From Pseudoduganella namucuonensis (GTDB lineage Bacteria; Pseudomonadota; Gammaproteobacteria; Burkholderiales; Burkholderiaceae_D): a DNA stretch of 64,000 bases. Made by a program: the position numbers and the translations under genes. The notes under the pieces were generated by a model. That model worked only from the letters and a program-made list of their open reading frames with translations, ran no database searches and was not told the origin of the DNA. This document shows positions 11,174 to 20,232 of this stretch, in pieces (positions within the stretch are counted from its first letter, which is position 1; each line of letters begins with the position of its first letter). The stretch covers positions 41,928-105,927 of the forward strand of contig NZ_FPBO01000032.1 in assembly GCF_900116645.1 (NCBI RefSeq), in the 5' to 3' direction.

Positions 11174-11213
11174 CATGCTGGAAACTGGCTTGTTTACGCC
11201 AGTTTCCGGCATG
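11174..11213. repeat. Strong inverted repeat upstream of TonB receptor
   Basis: Arms 11174..11189 (CATGCTGGAAACTGGC) and 11198..11213 (GCCAGTTTCCGGCATG) pair over 16 positions with a single G.T wobble and an 8-base loop. There is no T tract after it on either strand, so a simple terminator is unlikely. Confidence 0.8.
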
Positions 11214-11472
11214 GCCGCGAAACCTTTGTGCGCGCACGCACAGAGCAAAGAATGCACGGATCAGGGGCGCGCTTCCGAATTTTTGACAACATTTCCACTT
11301 TAAAAACAAATAAATGTGGGGAATGCGTGGAAATAGAAACAATTAAGAAACCAATAATTCAAATGGAATAGTAACCAATCTAATTACTATCAAGAATTAA
11401 GTATTCTTCAAAAGATACCTTGGTTAGCGCAACCTTCCTCCCGCGCATATACAAACGCATACAAGGCACTTG

Positions 11473-11502
11473 TTGACCATATGGCCGGCTAGTGACTACA
11501 TT
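11473..11502 (+). promoter_or_regulatory. Candidate sigma-70 promoter of TonB receptor
   Basis: TTGACC (11473..11478), an 18-base spacer and TACATT (11497..11502), 40 bases before the receptor start codon. The -10 box is imperfect. Confidence 0.4.
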
Positions 11503-11541
11503 TGATTGTTTTTCAACACTCCACACCGAGAAGGAAAGGCA

Positions 11542-14475
11542 ATGATGAAAGAGCGGGTATTATCCAATTCCATCCGTCTGCTCTGCGTAAGCGGCTTTGC
11601 ATTCACCATGCAATCAGTCCAGGCGCAGACCCCTGTGACGCCCGATGCCATTCAAACCGTGCAAGTGACCGGTTCGCGTATCAAATCCCCCAACGCGGAT
11701 TCGCCGTCGCCGCTGCAAATCCTGACCTCCGCCGATATCGCCGCGTCGGGCGCGACCAATCTGCAGGAATTACTGCAAAAGAATCCAACGCTGGGCGCGC
11801 CGACGCTGAGCCGGACCAATTCCAATTTCCTGACGTCCGGCGGCGGCGTCGCCACCGTTAACCTGCGCAATCTGGACGACTCGCGTACGCTGGTGCTGGT
11901 CAACGGCCGCCGCTTTGTTTCCGGCCAGCCCGGCGAAACCGCGGTCGACCTGAATACCATTCCCACCGACTTTATCGAGCGCATAGAACTGCTGACCGGC
12001 GGCGCCTCCGCGACTTATGGTTCGGACGCGGTCGCCGGTGTGGTCAACATTATCCTGAAGCGCAATTTCAATGGCGTGACGCTGGATGCCCAAATGGGTA
12101 AAAGCGACCAGGGCGACGACTCCAAAAAGAAAATCGCCTTAACCTGGGGCACCAGCAGCGCCGACGGCAACAGCAATTTCATGGGCCATTTCGGCTTTAG
12201 CAAGCAGGGCCCCGTGTACTCGCGCGACCGCGGCATTTCCGCCATCGACCAGAACTCGGCCATGATCCGTACCGGCAACGCGTCCGACGCCTTCATCGCC
12301 GACCGCCCGTTCTATTCCGGCTTCGCGCCGCAGGGCCGCTTCTTCCACGACACCGGCTCGTACACCTACGACGCCAACGGCAACCCGATCGCGTGGAACC
12401 AGAACGGCACCGGCGGCGCCAACCCGACCGGCTACAACCGCTCCGCGCTGCGCACCATCGCCGTTCCCGTCGAGCGCTATCTGTTCGCCACCAACGGCAC
12501 CCACGCGATCAACGAGAACCACAGCGCCTTCTTCGAGGGCACTTACGCCTCTACCCGCGCCAGCACCAACATCGAGCCGTACGCGCTGGGCGCGGAGGAC
12601 ATCTACCCGGCGTCCGGCGGCCAGGTGCCGGCCGAATTCCTGGTCAACGGCCGCATGGTGCGCAACCCCATCGTGCCGCAATACCTGTGGGACCGCATCA
12701 GCGACACCGACGGCGACGGCGCGCGCGACTACTACTTCACGCGCCGCATGGCCGAGGTGGGCTCCCGCCATTCCGACGCCGAGCGCGGCACTTTCCGCCT
12801 GGCGACCGGATTGAAAGGCACGCTCAAGGACTGGAACTACGAGGCCTTCATCGCCTACGGCAAGACCAAGGAATCGCAGAGCTCGACCGGCCAGGTCAAT
12901 GTGCTGAACTTCCGCAGCGCGCTGGAAGCCGTCCCGGACGCCACCGCGCCGGGCGGGGTGGCCTGCCGCGACGCCAACGCGCGCGCCCAGGGTTGCGTGC
13001 CGATCAACGTGTTCGGATTCAACTCGATCTCTGCCGACGCGCTGAAATATGTGGTCGCCCCGGGCTCGCTGGACAATGCCGTGACCCAGAAACTGGCCGG
13101 CGCCTCCGTCAACGGCGAAATGTTCGAACTGCCGGCCGGTAAGATCGGCTGGGCGGCCGGCGCGGAATACCGCAAGGAGGAGTCGTACAGCATCCCCGAT
13201 CCGCTGACCCAGGCGGGCCTGAACGCCGGCAACGCGATTCCGCCGACCTTCGGCAAGTTCGACGTGCGCGAATTCTTCGTCGAATCCCGCGTGCCGCTGC
13301 TGAAGGACCAGCCGTTCGCGAAGTCGCTGAGCTTCCTGGGCGCCTACCGCCATGGCGACTATTCCACCGTCGGCAAGACCAACAGCTGGAACGCGGGCAT
13401 GGAATGGGCGCCGAGCAACGACGTCAAGGTGCGCGGCACGCACGCGGTCTCGACCCGCGCGCCGAACATCAACGAGCTGTTCTCGCCGCCCAGCCAGGAC
13501 TTCCCCACCGGCCTGGTCGATCCGTGCCTGGGCGTGACGCTGACCTCGACCCAGCCGTCCGCCGCCGCCTGCCGCGCCGATCCCGGCGTGCTGGCCAACA
13601 TCCGCGCCAACGGTGTGTTCACCCAGACCCAGGCGGACCTGCAGGGCATCAGCGGCTACAACCGCGGCAATCCGAACCTGAAGGCGGAAAAAGGCATTTC
13701 GAGCACGATCGGCATCGTGCTGACGCCGCGCTCCATCCCGGCGCTGAGCAAGTTCACCTTCACGGCCGACTACTTCAAGATCAAGATCGAGGACGCGATC
13801 GTCAGCACGCCGCGCCAATACTCGCTGGACCAGTGCTACGGCGGCGGCAATCCGGCGTTCTGCTCCTTCATCACCCGCTACCCGACCAACGTCGGCAGCA
13901 GCAGCGCCGGCGCCATCCAGTTCAGCGACACCGCCGTCTCGAACAGCGGCGGCAAGGGCACCGAGGGTGTCGACCTGACCGCCTCCTGGGCGGACCGCGT
14001 CGGCCCGGGCCGCCTGAGCGCGCACGTGGCATACACCTACGTCAAGTCGCTGTGGGACCTGCCGCTGCCGGACGCGCAGAAGGACGAGAATGCCGGCGAG
14101 ATCAGCACCGCGCAAAACGGCGCCACGCCGAAGAACAAGGCGGTCGTCAACCTGGCGTACAAGTGGGGCGCGTTCGGCATCAACTCCACCACCACCTACT
14201 ACGGCAAGGTGGCGCTGGACGATCAGTTCCTGGCGCAGTTCGACCTGCCGGCCCGCTCGGTCAGCACCGGTTCGAAGATCTACAACGACTTCCAGTTCAA
14301 TTACACGCTGAAGAAGTCGGTTGAGCTCTACCTGGGCATCGACAACGCCTTCAACACCAAGCCGGCCCCCATCATCAGCGGCCTGCCAGGCAATGTCACC
14401 GGCACCGAGACCGACGCCAGCATCTACGATCCGATCGGCCGCCGCTACTACCTGGGCGTGCGCGTCAGTCTGTAA
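11542..14475 (+). CDS. TonB-dependent outer-membrane receptor
   Basis: Outer-membrane gated-pore receptor of 977 residues, energised by TonB-ExbBD, for uptake of an unidentified large ligand. A signal peptide ends near the AQA region at about residue 28. It is followed by a TonB-box-like stretch (IQTVQVTGSRI) and a plug domain with DSRTLVLVNGRR and GGASATYGSDAVAGVVNIIL. A long beta-barrel ends in a C-terminal aromatic/hydrophobic strand (GRRYYLGVRVSL). The style is that of the large receptors used by proteobacteria for oligosaccharide or peptide uptake rather than small siderophore receptors. The ATG at 11542 follows AAGGAAAGG; a second ATG is the next codon. No transporter or substrate gene sits next to it. 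Confidence 0.93.
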   Translation: MMKERVLSNSIRLLCVSGFAFTMQSVQAQTPVTPDAIQTVQVTGSRIKSPNADSPSPLQILTSADIAASGATNLQELLQKNPTLGAPTLSRTNSNFLTSGGGVATVNLRNLDDSRTLVLVNGRRFVSGQPGETAVDLNTIPTDFIERIELLTGGASATYGSDAVAGVVNIILKRNFNGVTLDAQMGKSDQGDDSKKKIALTWGTSSADGNSNFMGHFGFSKQGPVYSRDRGISAIDQNSAMIRTGNASDAFIADRPFYSGFAPQGRFFHDTGSYTYDANGNPIAWNQNGTGGANPTGYNRSALRTIAVPVERYLFATNGTHAINENHSAFFEGTYASTRASTNIEPYALGAEDIYPASGGQVPAEFLVNGRMVRNPIVPQYLWDRISDTDGDGARDYYFTRRMAEVGSRHSDAERGTFRLATGLKGTLKDWNYEAFIAYGKTKESQSSTGQVNVLNFRSALEAVPDATAPGGVACRDANARAQGCVPINVFGFNSISADALKYVVAPGSLDNAVTQKLAGASVNGEMFELPAGKIGWAAGAEYRKEESYSIPDPLTQAGLNAGNAIPPTFGKFDVREFFVESRVPLLKDQPFAKSLSFLGAYRHGDYSTVGKTNSWNAGMEWAPSNDVKVRGTHAVSTRAPNINELFSPPSQDFPTGLVDPCLGVTLTSTQPSAAACRADPGVLANIRANGVFTQTQADLQGISGYNRGNPNLKAEKGISSTIGIVLTPRSIPALSKFTFTADYFKIKIEDAIVSTPRQYSLDQCYGGGNPAFCSFITRYPTNVGSSSAGAIQFSDTAVSNSGGKGTEGVDLTASWADRVGPGRLSAHVAYTYVKSLWDLPLPDAQKDENAGEISTAQNGATPKNKAVVNLAYKWGAFGINSTTTYYGKVALDDQFLAQFDLPARSVSTGSKIYNDFQFNYTLKKSVELYLGIDNAFNTKPAPIISGLPGNVTGTETDASIYDPIGRRYYLGVRVSL

Positions 14476-14495
14476 TCCAGCGGCCACGCACGACC

Positions 14496-14521
14496 AAAGG
14501 CGCCCGCGGGCGCCTTTTTTT
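14496..14521 (+). terminator. Intrinsic terminator of TonB receptor
   Basis: AAAGGCGCCC / GGGCGCCTTT hairpin followed by a T run, 20 bases after the receptor stop. First of three stacked hairpins in this convergent gap. Confidence 0.85.
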
Positions 14522-14533
14522 CGCCCCCGCTGG

Positions 14534-14576
14534 AAAACACCCCTGGGGTATTTAATAAATACCCCAGGGGTGTTTT
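14534..14576. repeat. 43-base perfect palindrome
   Basis: Positions 14534..14554 pair perfectly with 14556..14576 around a single central A. The arms run AAAACACCCCTGGGGTATTTA and its complement. The A/T ends give it the look of a bidirectional terminator. It lies between two other terminators of the convergent receptor and gapA genes. Confidence 0.85.
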
Positions 14577-14582
14577 CGCCGG

Positions 14583-14618
14583 GCGTAAAAAAACCCGCCG
14601 GGGCGGGTTTTTTTACGC
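14583..14618. terminator. Bidirectional terminator of gapA
   Basis: A 17-bp perfect stem: GCGT, seven A, CCCGCC at 14583..14599 pairs with 14602..14618 around a GG centre. It ends tkt-gapA transcripts on the minus strand, 12 bases after the gapA stop, and can also work from the plus side. Confidence 0.88.
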
Positions 14619-14629
14619 TTGCGCCGGGA

Positions 14630-15640
14630 TTACTTGGCGTTCATCAGCGCGACGGTGGTGTCCAGCATGCGGTTGCTGAAGCCCCACTCGTTGTCGTACC
14701 AGGACGACACCTTCACCAGGCGGCCCGACACCTTGGTCAGGGTCGAGTCGAAGTTCGACGAGGCCGGGTTGTGGTTGAAGTCGATCGACACCAGCGGTTC
14801 GGTCTGGTAGGTCAGCACTTCCTTCAGCGGGCCCTCGGCGGCCGCCTTCATCAGCGCGTTGACCTCGTCCACCGTGGTGTCGCGGTTGGCGATGAAGGAC
14901 AGGTCGACCAGCGACACGTTGATGGTCGGCACGCGGATCGCGAAACCGTCCAGCTTGCCGTTCAGCTCGGGCAGCACCAGGCCGACCGCGGCGGCGGCGC
15001 CGGTCTTGGTCGGGATCATCGACATGGTGGCCGAACGGGCGCGGCGCAGGTCCTCGTGCATCACGTCGCTCAGCACCTGGTCGTTGGTGTAGGCGTGCAC
15101 GGTGGTCATCAGGCCGGTTTCCAGGCCGATCGCGTCGTGCAGCGGCTTGACCAGCGGGGCCAGGCAGTTGGTGGTGCAGGACGCGTTCGAGATCACGGTG
15201 TCCGACGCCTTCAGCACGCCGTGGTTGACGCCGTACACGATGGTCGCGTCCACGTCCTTGCCGCCCGGCGCGGAAATGATCACCTTCTTGGCGCCGCCCT
15301 TCAGGTGGGCCGAGGCTTTTTCCTTGGTGGTGAAGAAGCCGGTGCACTCCAGCACCACGTCCACGCCCAGCTCGCCCCATGGGATCTCGGCCGGATTGCG
15401 CTGCGCGAACACACGGATCGGATCGCCGTTGACGATCATGTTGTCGCCTTCCACCGTGACGGTGCCGGGGAACTTGCCGTGGGCGGTGTCATAACGGGTC
15501 AGGTGCGCGTTCGACTTGGCGTCGCCCAGGTCGTTGATGGCAACGATCTGGATGTCATGTTTCTTGCCGCCTTCGTAGAAAGCGCGCAGTACATTACGGC
15601 CGATGCGGCCGTAGCCATTGATTGCTACTTTGATCGTCAT
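14630..15640 (-). CDS. gapA: Glyceraldehyde-3-phosphate dehydrogenase, type I
   Basis: Glycolytic/gluconeogenic enzyme that oxidises glyceraldehyde 3-phosphate to 1,3-bisphosphoglycerate. The 336 residues have the N-terminal Rossmann start VAINGYGRIGRNVLRA and the catalytic signature SNASCTTNCLAPL with nucleophile Cys155. The C-terminal WYDNEWGFSNRMLD is also typical. AGGAGC precedes the ATG. It lies 30 bases after tkt, so the two are surely cotranscribed; together they link glycolysis, the pentose phosphate pathway and, through erythrose 4-phosphate, the shikimate pathway fed by aroG. Confidence 0.97.
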   Translation of the reverse strand: MTIKVAINGYGRIGRNVLRAFYEGGKKHDIQIVAINDLGDAKSNAHLTRYDTAHGKFPGTVTVEGDNMIVNGDPIRVFAQRNPAEIPWGELGVDVVLECTGFFTTKEKASAHLKGGAKKVIISAPGGKDVDATIVYGVNHGVLKASDTVISNASCTTNCLAPLVKPLHDAIGLETGLMTTVHAYTNDQVLSDVMHEDLRRARSATMSMIPTKTGAAAAVGLVLPELNGKLDGFAIRVPTINVSLVDLSFIANRDTTVDEVNALMKAAAEGPLKEVLTYQTEPLVSIDFNHNPASSNFDSTLTKVSGRLVKVSSWYDNEWGFSNRMLDTTVALMNAK

Positions 15641-15670
15641 TCTAAGCTCCTGATGATTAAAAAAAGTGTG

Positions 15671-17668
15671 TTACGCGGCGATTACAGATTTGACCTTGGC
15701 TACCACGTTCTCCACCGTGAAGCCGAAGTGCTTGAACAACACGCCCGCCGGGGCCGATTCACCGAAGGTGTCGATGCCGACCACGGCGCCTTCCAGGCCG
15801 ACGTACTTGTACCAGAAATCGGTGACGCCGGCCTCGATGGCCACGCGCGGTACGCCCTTGGTCAGGACGCTGGCCTTGTAGGCTGCGTCCTGGCGGTCAA
15901 ATACTTCCGTCGCGGGCATGGAGACCACGCGCACGGCGATGCCCTCGGCGGCCAGCGCGCTGGCGGCGGCCACGGCCAGTTCCACCTCGGAACCGGTGGC
16001 GATCAGGATGGCTTGGGCGTCGGCCACGTCGTTCAGCACATAGCCGCCGCGCGCGATGTTGGCGATCACGGATTCCGAACGCTCCTGGTATGGCAGGTTC
16101 TGGCGCGAGAAGATCAGCGTGCTCGGACCGTTCTTGCGCTTGATGGACTCGCCCCAGGCGACCATCGACTCGACGGTGTCGCACGGACGCCAGTTGTCCA
16201 GGCCCGGGATCAGGCGCAGCGACGAGACGTGTTCGACGGATTGGTGGGTCGGGCCGTCCTCGCCCAGGCCGATGGAGTCGTGGGTGAACACGAACAGCGA
16301 ACGCTGTTTCATCAGCGCGGCCATGCGCAGCGCGTTGCGGCTGTAGTCAGAGAAGGTCAGGAAGGTGGCGCCGAACGGGATGTAGCCGCCGTGCAGGGCG
16401 ACGCCGTTCATGATGGCGGCCATGCCGAACTCGCGCACGCCGTAGTTGATGTGGTTGCCCGGCTTGCCGGAACGAACGGCGATGCATTCCTTCCAGTTGG
16501 TCAGGTTGGAGCCGGTCAGGTCGGCCGAGCCGCCCAGGAATTCCGGCAGGATCGGGGCCAGGGCCTGGATCGCGTTCTGGCTGGCCTTGCGGGTGGCGAT
16601 GGTTTCCTTCTTCTCGACGCAGGCGGCGATGGCCGCCTGCAGCGCCTGGTCGAAGTTGCCCGGCAGTTCACCGGCCATGCGGCGCGCCAGTTCGGCCGCC
16701 TCGGCCGGGAACTGCGCCTGGTAGCCTTCCAGCTTGGCGGTCCACTCGGCCTCGTGCCTGGCGCCCGCCTCCTTGGCGTCCCAGGCGGCGTACACGCCTT
16801 CCGGCACTTCGAACGGGGCGGCGTCCCAGCCGATGTACTCGCGCACGGCCGCGACTTCCTTGTCGCCCAGCGCGGCGCCGTGCACCTTGTCGCCGCCCTG
16901 CAGGTTGGGCGAACCCTTGCCGATCACGGTCTTGCAGCAGATCAGGGTCGGCTTGTCGGCCTGTTTCGCGGCGGCGATGGCGGCGGCCACGGCGGCCACG
17001 TCATGGCCGTCCACGTCGCGGATCACGTTCCAGCCGTAGGCCTCGAAGCGTTTCGGGGTGTCGTCGGTGAACCAGCCCTCGACCTTGCCGTCGATGGAGA
17101 TGCCGTTGTCGTCGTACAGGGCGATCAGTTTTTTCAGGCCCAGGGTGCCGGCCAGCGCGCACACCTCGTGCGAAATGCCCTCCATCAGGCAGCCGTCGCC
17201 GACGAAGGCGTAAGTGTAGTGGTCGACGATGTCGAAGCCCGGCTTGTTGAACTCGGACGCCAGCAGCCACTCGGCCAGCGCCATGCCGACCGCGTTGGCG
17301 ATGCCCTGGCCCAGCGGGCCGGTGGTGGTTTCCACGCCCGGCGTGATGTCCACTTCGGGGTGGCCCGGGGTTTTCGAGTGCATCTGGCGGAAGGACTGGA
17401 TGTCGTCCATCGTCACCGCGTAGCCGGCCAGGTGCAGCAGCGCGTAGTGCAGCATGGAGCCGTGGCCGTTGGACAGCAGGAAGCGGTCGCGGTTCACCCA
17501 TTTCGGATTGGTCGGGTTGTGGCGGTGATGACCGCTCCACAGCGCCACGGCGATCTCGGCCATGCCCATCGGCATGCCTGGGTGGCCGGAGTTGGCCTTT
17601 TGTACAGCGTCCATTGCCAGTGCGCGGATCGCGTTGGCCATTTGAGTGGTGGGGAGCGTAGTCGTCAT
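15671..17668 (-). CDS. tkt: Transketolase
   Basis: Thiamine-diphosphate enzyme of the non-oxidative pentose phosphate pathway (665 residues, the usual length). Visible hallmarks are the N-terminal KANSGHPGMPMG, the ThDP/Mg motif GDGCLMEGISHE with the downstream DDN, and the pyrimidine domain with FGVREFGM-like sequence (NYGVREFGMAAIMNG) and THDSIGLGEDGPTHQ. It is the first gene of a two-gene tkt-gapA unit. A -10-like TAAAAT lies in the upstream gap shared with the divergent rsmE, but no convincing -35 was seen. Confidence 0.97.
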   Translation of the reverse strand: MTTTLPTTQMANAIRALAMDAVQKANSGHPGMPMGMAEIAVALWSGHHRHNPTNPKWVNRDRFLLSNGHGSMLHYALLHLAGYAVTMDDIQSFRQMHSKTPGHPEVDITPGVETTTGPLGQGIANAVGMALAEWLLASEFNKPGFDIVDHYTYAFVGDGCLMEGISHEVCALAGTLGLKKLIALYDDNGISIDGKVEGWFTDDTPKRFEAYGWNVIRDVDGHDVAAVAAAIAAAKQADKPTLICCKTVIGKGSPNLQGGDKVHGAALGDKEVAAVREYIGWDAAPFEVPEGVYAAWDAKEAGARHEAEWTAKLEGYQAQFPAEAAELARRMAGELPGNFDQALQAAIAACVEKKETIATRKASQNAIQALAPILPEFLGGSADLTGSNLTNWKECIAVRSGKPGNHINYGVREFGMAAIMNGVALHGGYIPFGATFLTFSDYSRNALRMAALMKQRSLFVFTHDSIGLGEDGPTHQSVEHVSSLRLIPGLDNWRPCDTVESMVAWGESIKRKNGPSTLIFSRQNLPYQERSESVIANIARGGYVLNDVADAQAILIATGSEVELAVAAASALAAEGIAVRVVSMPATEVFDRQDAAYKASVLTKGVPRVAIEAGVTDFWYKYVGLEGAVVGIDTFGESAPAGVLFKHFGFTVENVVAKVKSVIAA

Positions 17669-17809
17669 CGTGGTGATTGCGGAAGGTTTGGAATCGGTTG
17701 CAACGGGGTTAGGGCCGGCTTGCTAGAACCAAGTATTTTACCAGACCATCGGCCCGGAGCTTAAAATTGCGCTAGAAAACCAACCAAGCGCCACCGTTCC
17801 AGGACCACC

Positions 17810-18535
17810 ATGCCCCGTTTTTACTGCCCCGCCCCGCTCGCCATCGGCCTGACCATCGACCTGCCGGAGGCGGTCGCCCACCACGCGCACGTGGTGCGGC
17901 TGGCGCCGGGCGACACGGTCACGCTGTTCAACGGCGAGGGCGGCGAGTACACGGCGGTGCTGGCCACGGTGGATAAACGGCGCGCCAGCGCGGAGGTCAA
18001 GGCCCACACGGCGCGCGACGCGGAGTTGCCCTACGCCATCACCCTGGCCCAGGGCTTGCCCGAGGGCACCAAAATGGACTGGATCATCGAAAAGGCGGTG
18101 GAACTGGGCGTGGCGGCGGTGCAGCCGCTGGCGGCGCGGCGCTGCGTGGTGCGGCTGTCGGGCGAGCGGGCCGAGAAGAAGCTGGCGCACTGGCGGGGCG
18201 TGATCGTGGCAGCCAGCGAGCAAAGCGGGCGCAACCGGCTGGCGCACCTGGCGCCGGTGGAGGACTTCAAGGACTGGATAGTCCAGCAGGACCTGCACAA
18301 GCGCGTGATCCTGACGCCGCGCGCCGGCGAGTCGCTGGCCGACTGGGCGCGCCACCAGCCGCCGCAGGCGCTGACCATCATGGTCGGGCCGGAGGGCGGC
18401 TTCAGCGCGGAGGAGGAGGACATGGCGCTGGCCCACGGCGCCCTCGCCCTGGCCATGGGCCCGCGCATCCTGCGCACCGAAACGGCCGCGCTGGCGGCGC
18501 TGGCGGCCCTGAACGCGGCCTGGGGCGGCATGTGA
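17810..18535 (+). CDS. rsmE: 16S rRNA (uracil-1498-N3)-methyltransferase RsmE
   Basis: SPOUT-class methyltransferase that modifies U1498 of 16S rRNA with S-adenosylmethionine. The 241-residue protein starts MPRFYC like other family members and ends with the knotted SAM site signature (MVGPEGGFSAEEED, then LGPRILRTETA-like MGPRILRTETAALAAL). AGGA sits upstream of the ATG. It is divergent from tkt and is followed after 61 bases by the COG2509 gene. Confidence 0.95.
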   Translation: MPRFYCPAPLAIGLTIDLPEAVAHHAHVVRLAPGDTVTLFNGEGGEYTAVLATVDKRRASAEVKAHTARDAELPYAITLAQGLPEGTKMDWIIEKAVELGVAAVQPLAARRCVVRLSGERAEKKLAHWRGVIVAASEQSGRNRLAHLAPVEDFKDWIVQQDLHKRVILTPRAGESLADWARHQPPQALTIMVGPEGGFSAEEEDMALAHGALALAMGPRILRTETAALAALAALNAAWGGM

Positions 18536-18596
18536 TCCTGGGTTAAAATACGCGGTTTTTCACCCCTGCCCGATAACTACCGGCACTGGAACCCAC

Positions 18597-20228
18597 ATGC
18601 TACGACTGAACGAAGTAAAACTCCCGCTCGACCATACTCCCGAACAATTGACCGCCGCCATCCTGGCGCGCCTGGGCGTGGGCCCGGAACAGATGACGGG
18701 CTACACCGTCTTCAAGCGCAGCTACGACGCGCGCAAGAAATCCGCCATCGTCCTGATCTACTCGATCGACGCGGAAACCACCGACGACGCCGGCATCCTG
18801 GCGCGCAACCAGCGCGACACCCATTTGATGCCGTCGCCGGACACCAGCTATAAATTCGTCGCCCGGAACGTCAACGCCGACGGCGCCCAGCCGCGCCCGG
18901 TGGTGATCGGCATGGGTCCCTGCGGCCTGTTCGCCGCGCTGATCCTGGCGCAGATGGGCCTGAAACCCATCGTGCTGGAGCGCGGCAAGATGGTGCGCGA
19001 GCGCACCAAGGACACCTTCGGCTTCTGGCGCAAGCGCGAGCTGAACCCCGAGTCGAACGTGCAGTTCGGCGAGGGCGGCGCCGGCACCTTCTCGGACGGC
19101 AAGCTGTACAGCCAGATCAAGGACCCCAAGCACTACGGCCGCAAGGTGCTGACCGAGTTCGTCAAGGCCGGCGCGCCGGAGGAGATCATTTACGTCAGCA
19201 AGCCGCACATCGGCACCTTCCGCCTGGTGAAAATGGTGGAGGCGATGCGCGAGGAGATCGTGTCGCTGGGCGGCGAGATCCGCTTCGAGCAGCGCGTGGC
19301 CGACGTCGAGATCGAGGAGCGCGACGGCCAGCGCCAGGTGCGCGGCCTGCTGCTGGCCAGCGGCGAGCGCCTGGCCACCAACCACGTGGTGCTGGCCATC
19401 GGCCACAGCGCGCGCGACACCTTCGAGATGCTGTACCAACGCGGCGTGTACATCGAGGCGAAACCGTTCTCGATCGGCTTCCGCGTCGAGCACCCGCAGT
19501 CGCTGATCGACCAGTGCCGCTTCGGCCCCAACGCCGGCCACCCCATCCTGGGCGCGGCCGACTACAAGCTGGTGCACCACGCCTCCAACGGCCGCGCCGT
19601 GTACAGCTTCTGCATGTGCCCGGGCGGCACGGTGGTGGCGGCCGCGTCCGAGCCGGGCCGCGTGGTCACCAACGGCATGAGCCAGTATTCGCGCAACGAG
19701 CGCAACGCCAACAGCGCCATCGTGGTCAACATCTCGCCCGAGGAGGACTATCCGGGCCACCCGCTGGCCGGCATCGAGTTCCAGCGCCGGCTGGAGGAGA
19801 AGGCGTTCGAGCTGGGCGGCGGCAACTACAACGCGCCGGGCCAACTGATGGGCGACTTCGTCGCCGGCCGGCCGTCGACCGCGTTCGGCGCGGTGGTGCC
19901 GTCGTACAAGCCGCAGGTGACGCTGACCGACCTGGCCACCATCCTGCCCGAATTCGCCGTGACGGCGCTGCGCGAGGCCTTCCCGGCGTTCGACAAGCAG
20001 GTCAAGGGCTACTTCAAGGCCGACGCGGTGCTGACCGGGCTGGAGACGCGCACCTCGTCGCCGATCCGCATCAAGCGCCGCGACGACGACTTCCAGAGCC
20101 TGAACACGCGCGGGCTGTTCCCGGCCGGCGAGGGCGCGGGCTACGCCGGCGGCATCCTGTCGGCGGGCGTGGACGGCATCAAGGTGGCCGAGGCGGTGGC
20201 GCTGTCGATGGCGGCCGCCGGGAAATAA
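18597..20228 (+). CDS. FAD-dependent dehydrogenase (COG2509 family)
   Basis: Uncharacterised but widespread FAD-dependent oxidoreductase of 543 residues. An N-terminal domain of about 95 residues precedes a dinucleotide-binding fold (VVIGMGPCGLFAALILAQMG, then ERGK). Family motifs are EGGAGTFSDGKLYS, VEHPQSLID and the C-terminal FAD contact FPAGEGAGYAGGILSAGVDG. The substrate is unknown for the family. The stop lies only four bases from the stop of the convergent histidine kinase gene, and no terminator hairpin is visible between them. Confidence 0.88.
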   Translation: MLRLNEVKLPLDHTPEQLTAAILARLGVGPEQMTGYTVFKRSYDARKKSAIVLIYSIDAETTDDAGILARNQRDTHLMPSPDTSYKFVARNVNADGAQPRPVVIGMGPCGLFAALILAQMGLKPIVLERGKMVRERTKDTFGFWRKRELNPESNVQFGEGGAGTFSDGKLYSQIKDPKHYGRKVLTEFVKAGAPEEIIYVSKPHIGTFRLVKMVEAMREEIVSLGGEIRFEQRVADVEIEERDGQRQVRGLLLASGERLATNHVVLAIGHSARDTFEMLYQRGVYIEAKPFSIGFRVEHPQSLIDQCRFGPNAGHPILGAADYKLVHHASNGRAVYSFCMCPGGTVVAAASEPGRVVTNGMSQYSRNERNANSAIVVNISPEEDYPGHPLAGIEFQRRLEEKAFELGGGNYNAPGQLMGDFVAGRPSTAFGAVVPSYKPQVTLTDLATILPEFAVTALREAFPAFDKQVKGYFKADAVLTGLETRTSSPIRIKRRDDDFQSLNTRGLFPAGEGAGYAGGILSAGVDGIKVAEAVALSMAAAGK

Positions 20229-20232
20229 AAAG

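Larger units (their letters stand above)
11096..11541 (+). other. Long non-coding stretch between glnE and TonB receptor
   Basis: About 445 bases without a supportable gene, visibly more AT-rich than its surroundings towards the right. It contains a strong hairpin at 11174..11213 (16-bp arms, one G.T wobble, 8-base loop) and a smaller one at 11227..11242 (TGTGCG / CGCACA). Neither is followed by a T run. The right end holds a candidate receptor promoter. It may be a long regulated 5' region or may encode a small RNA; the sequence alone does not decide. Confidence 0.5.

Noticed and set aside
11174..11213. Hairpin as terminator of glnE
   Set aside because: glnE already has a T-tailed terminator at 11076..11095, and this hairpin has no T tract on either side.
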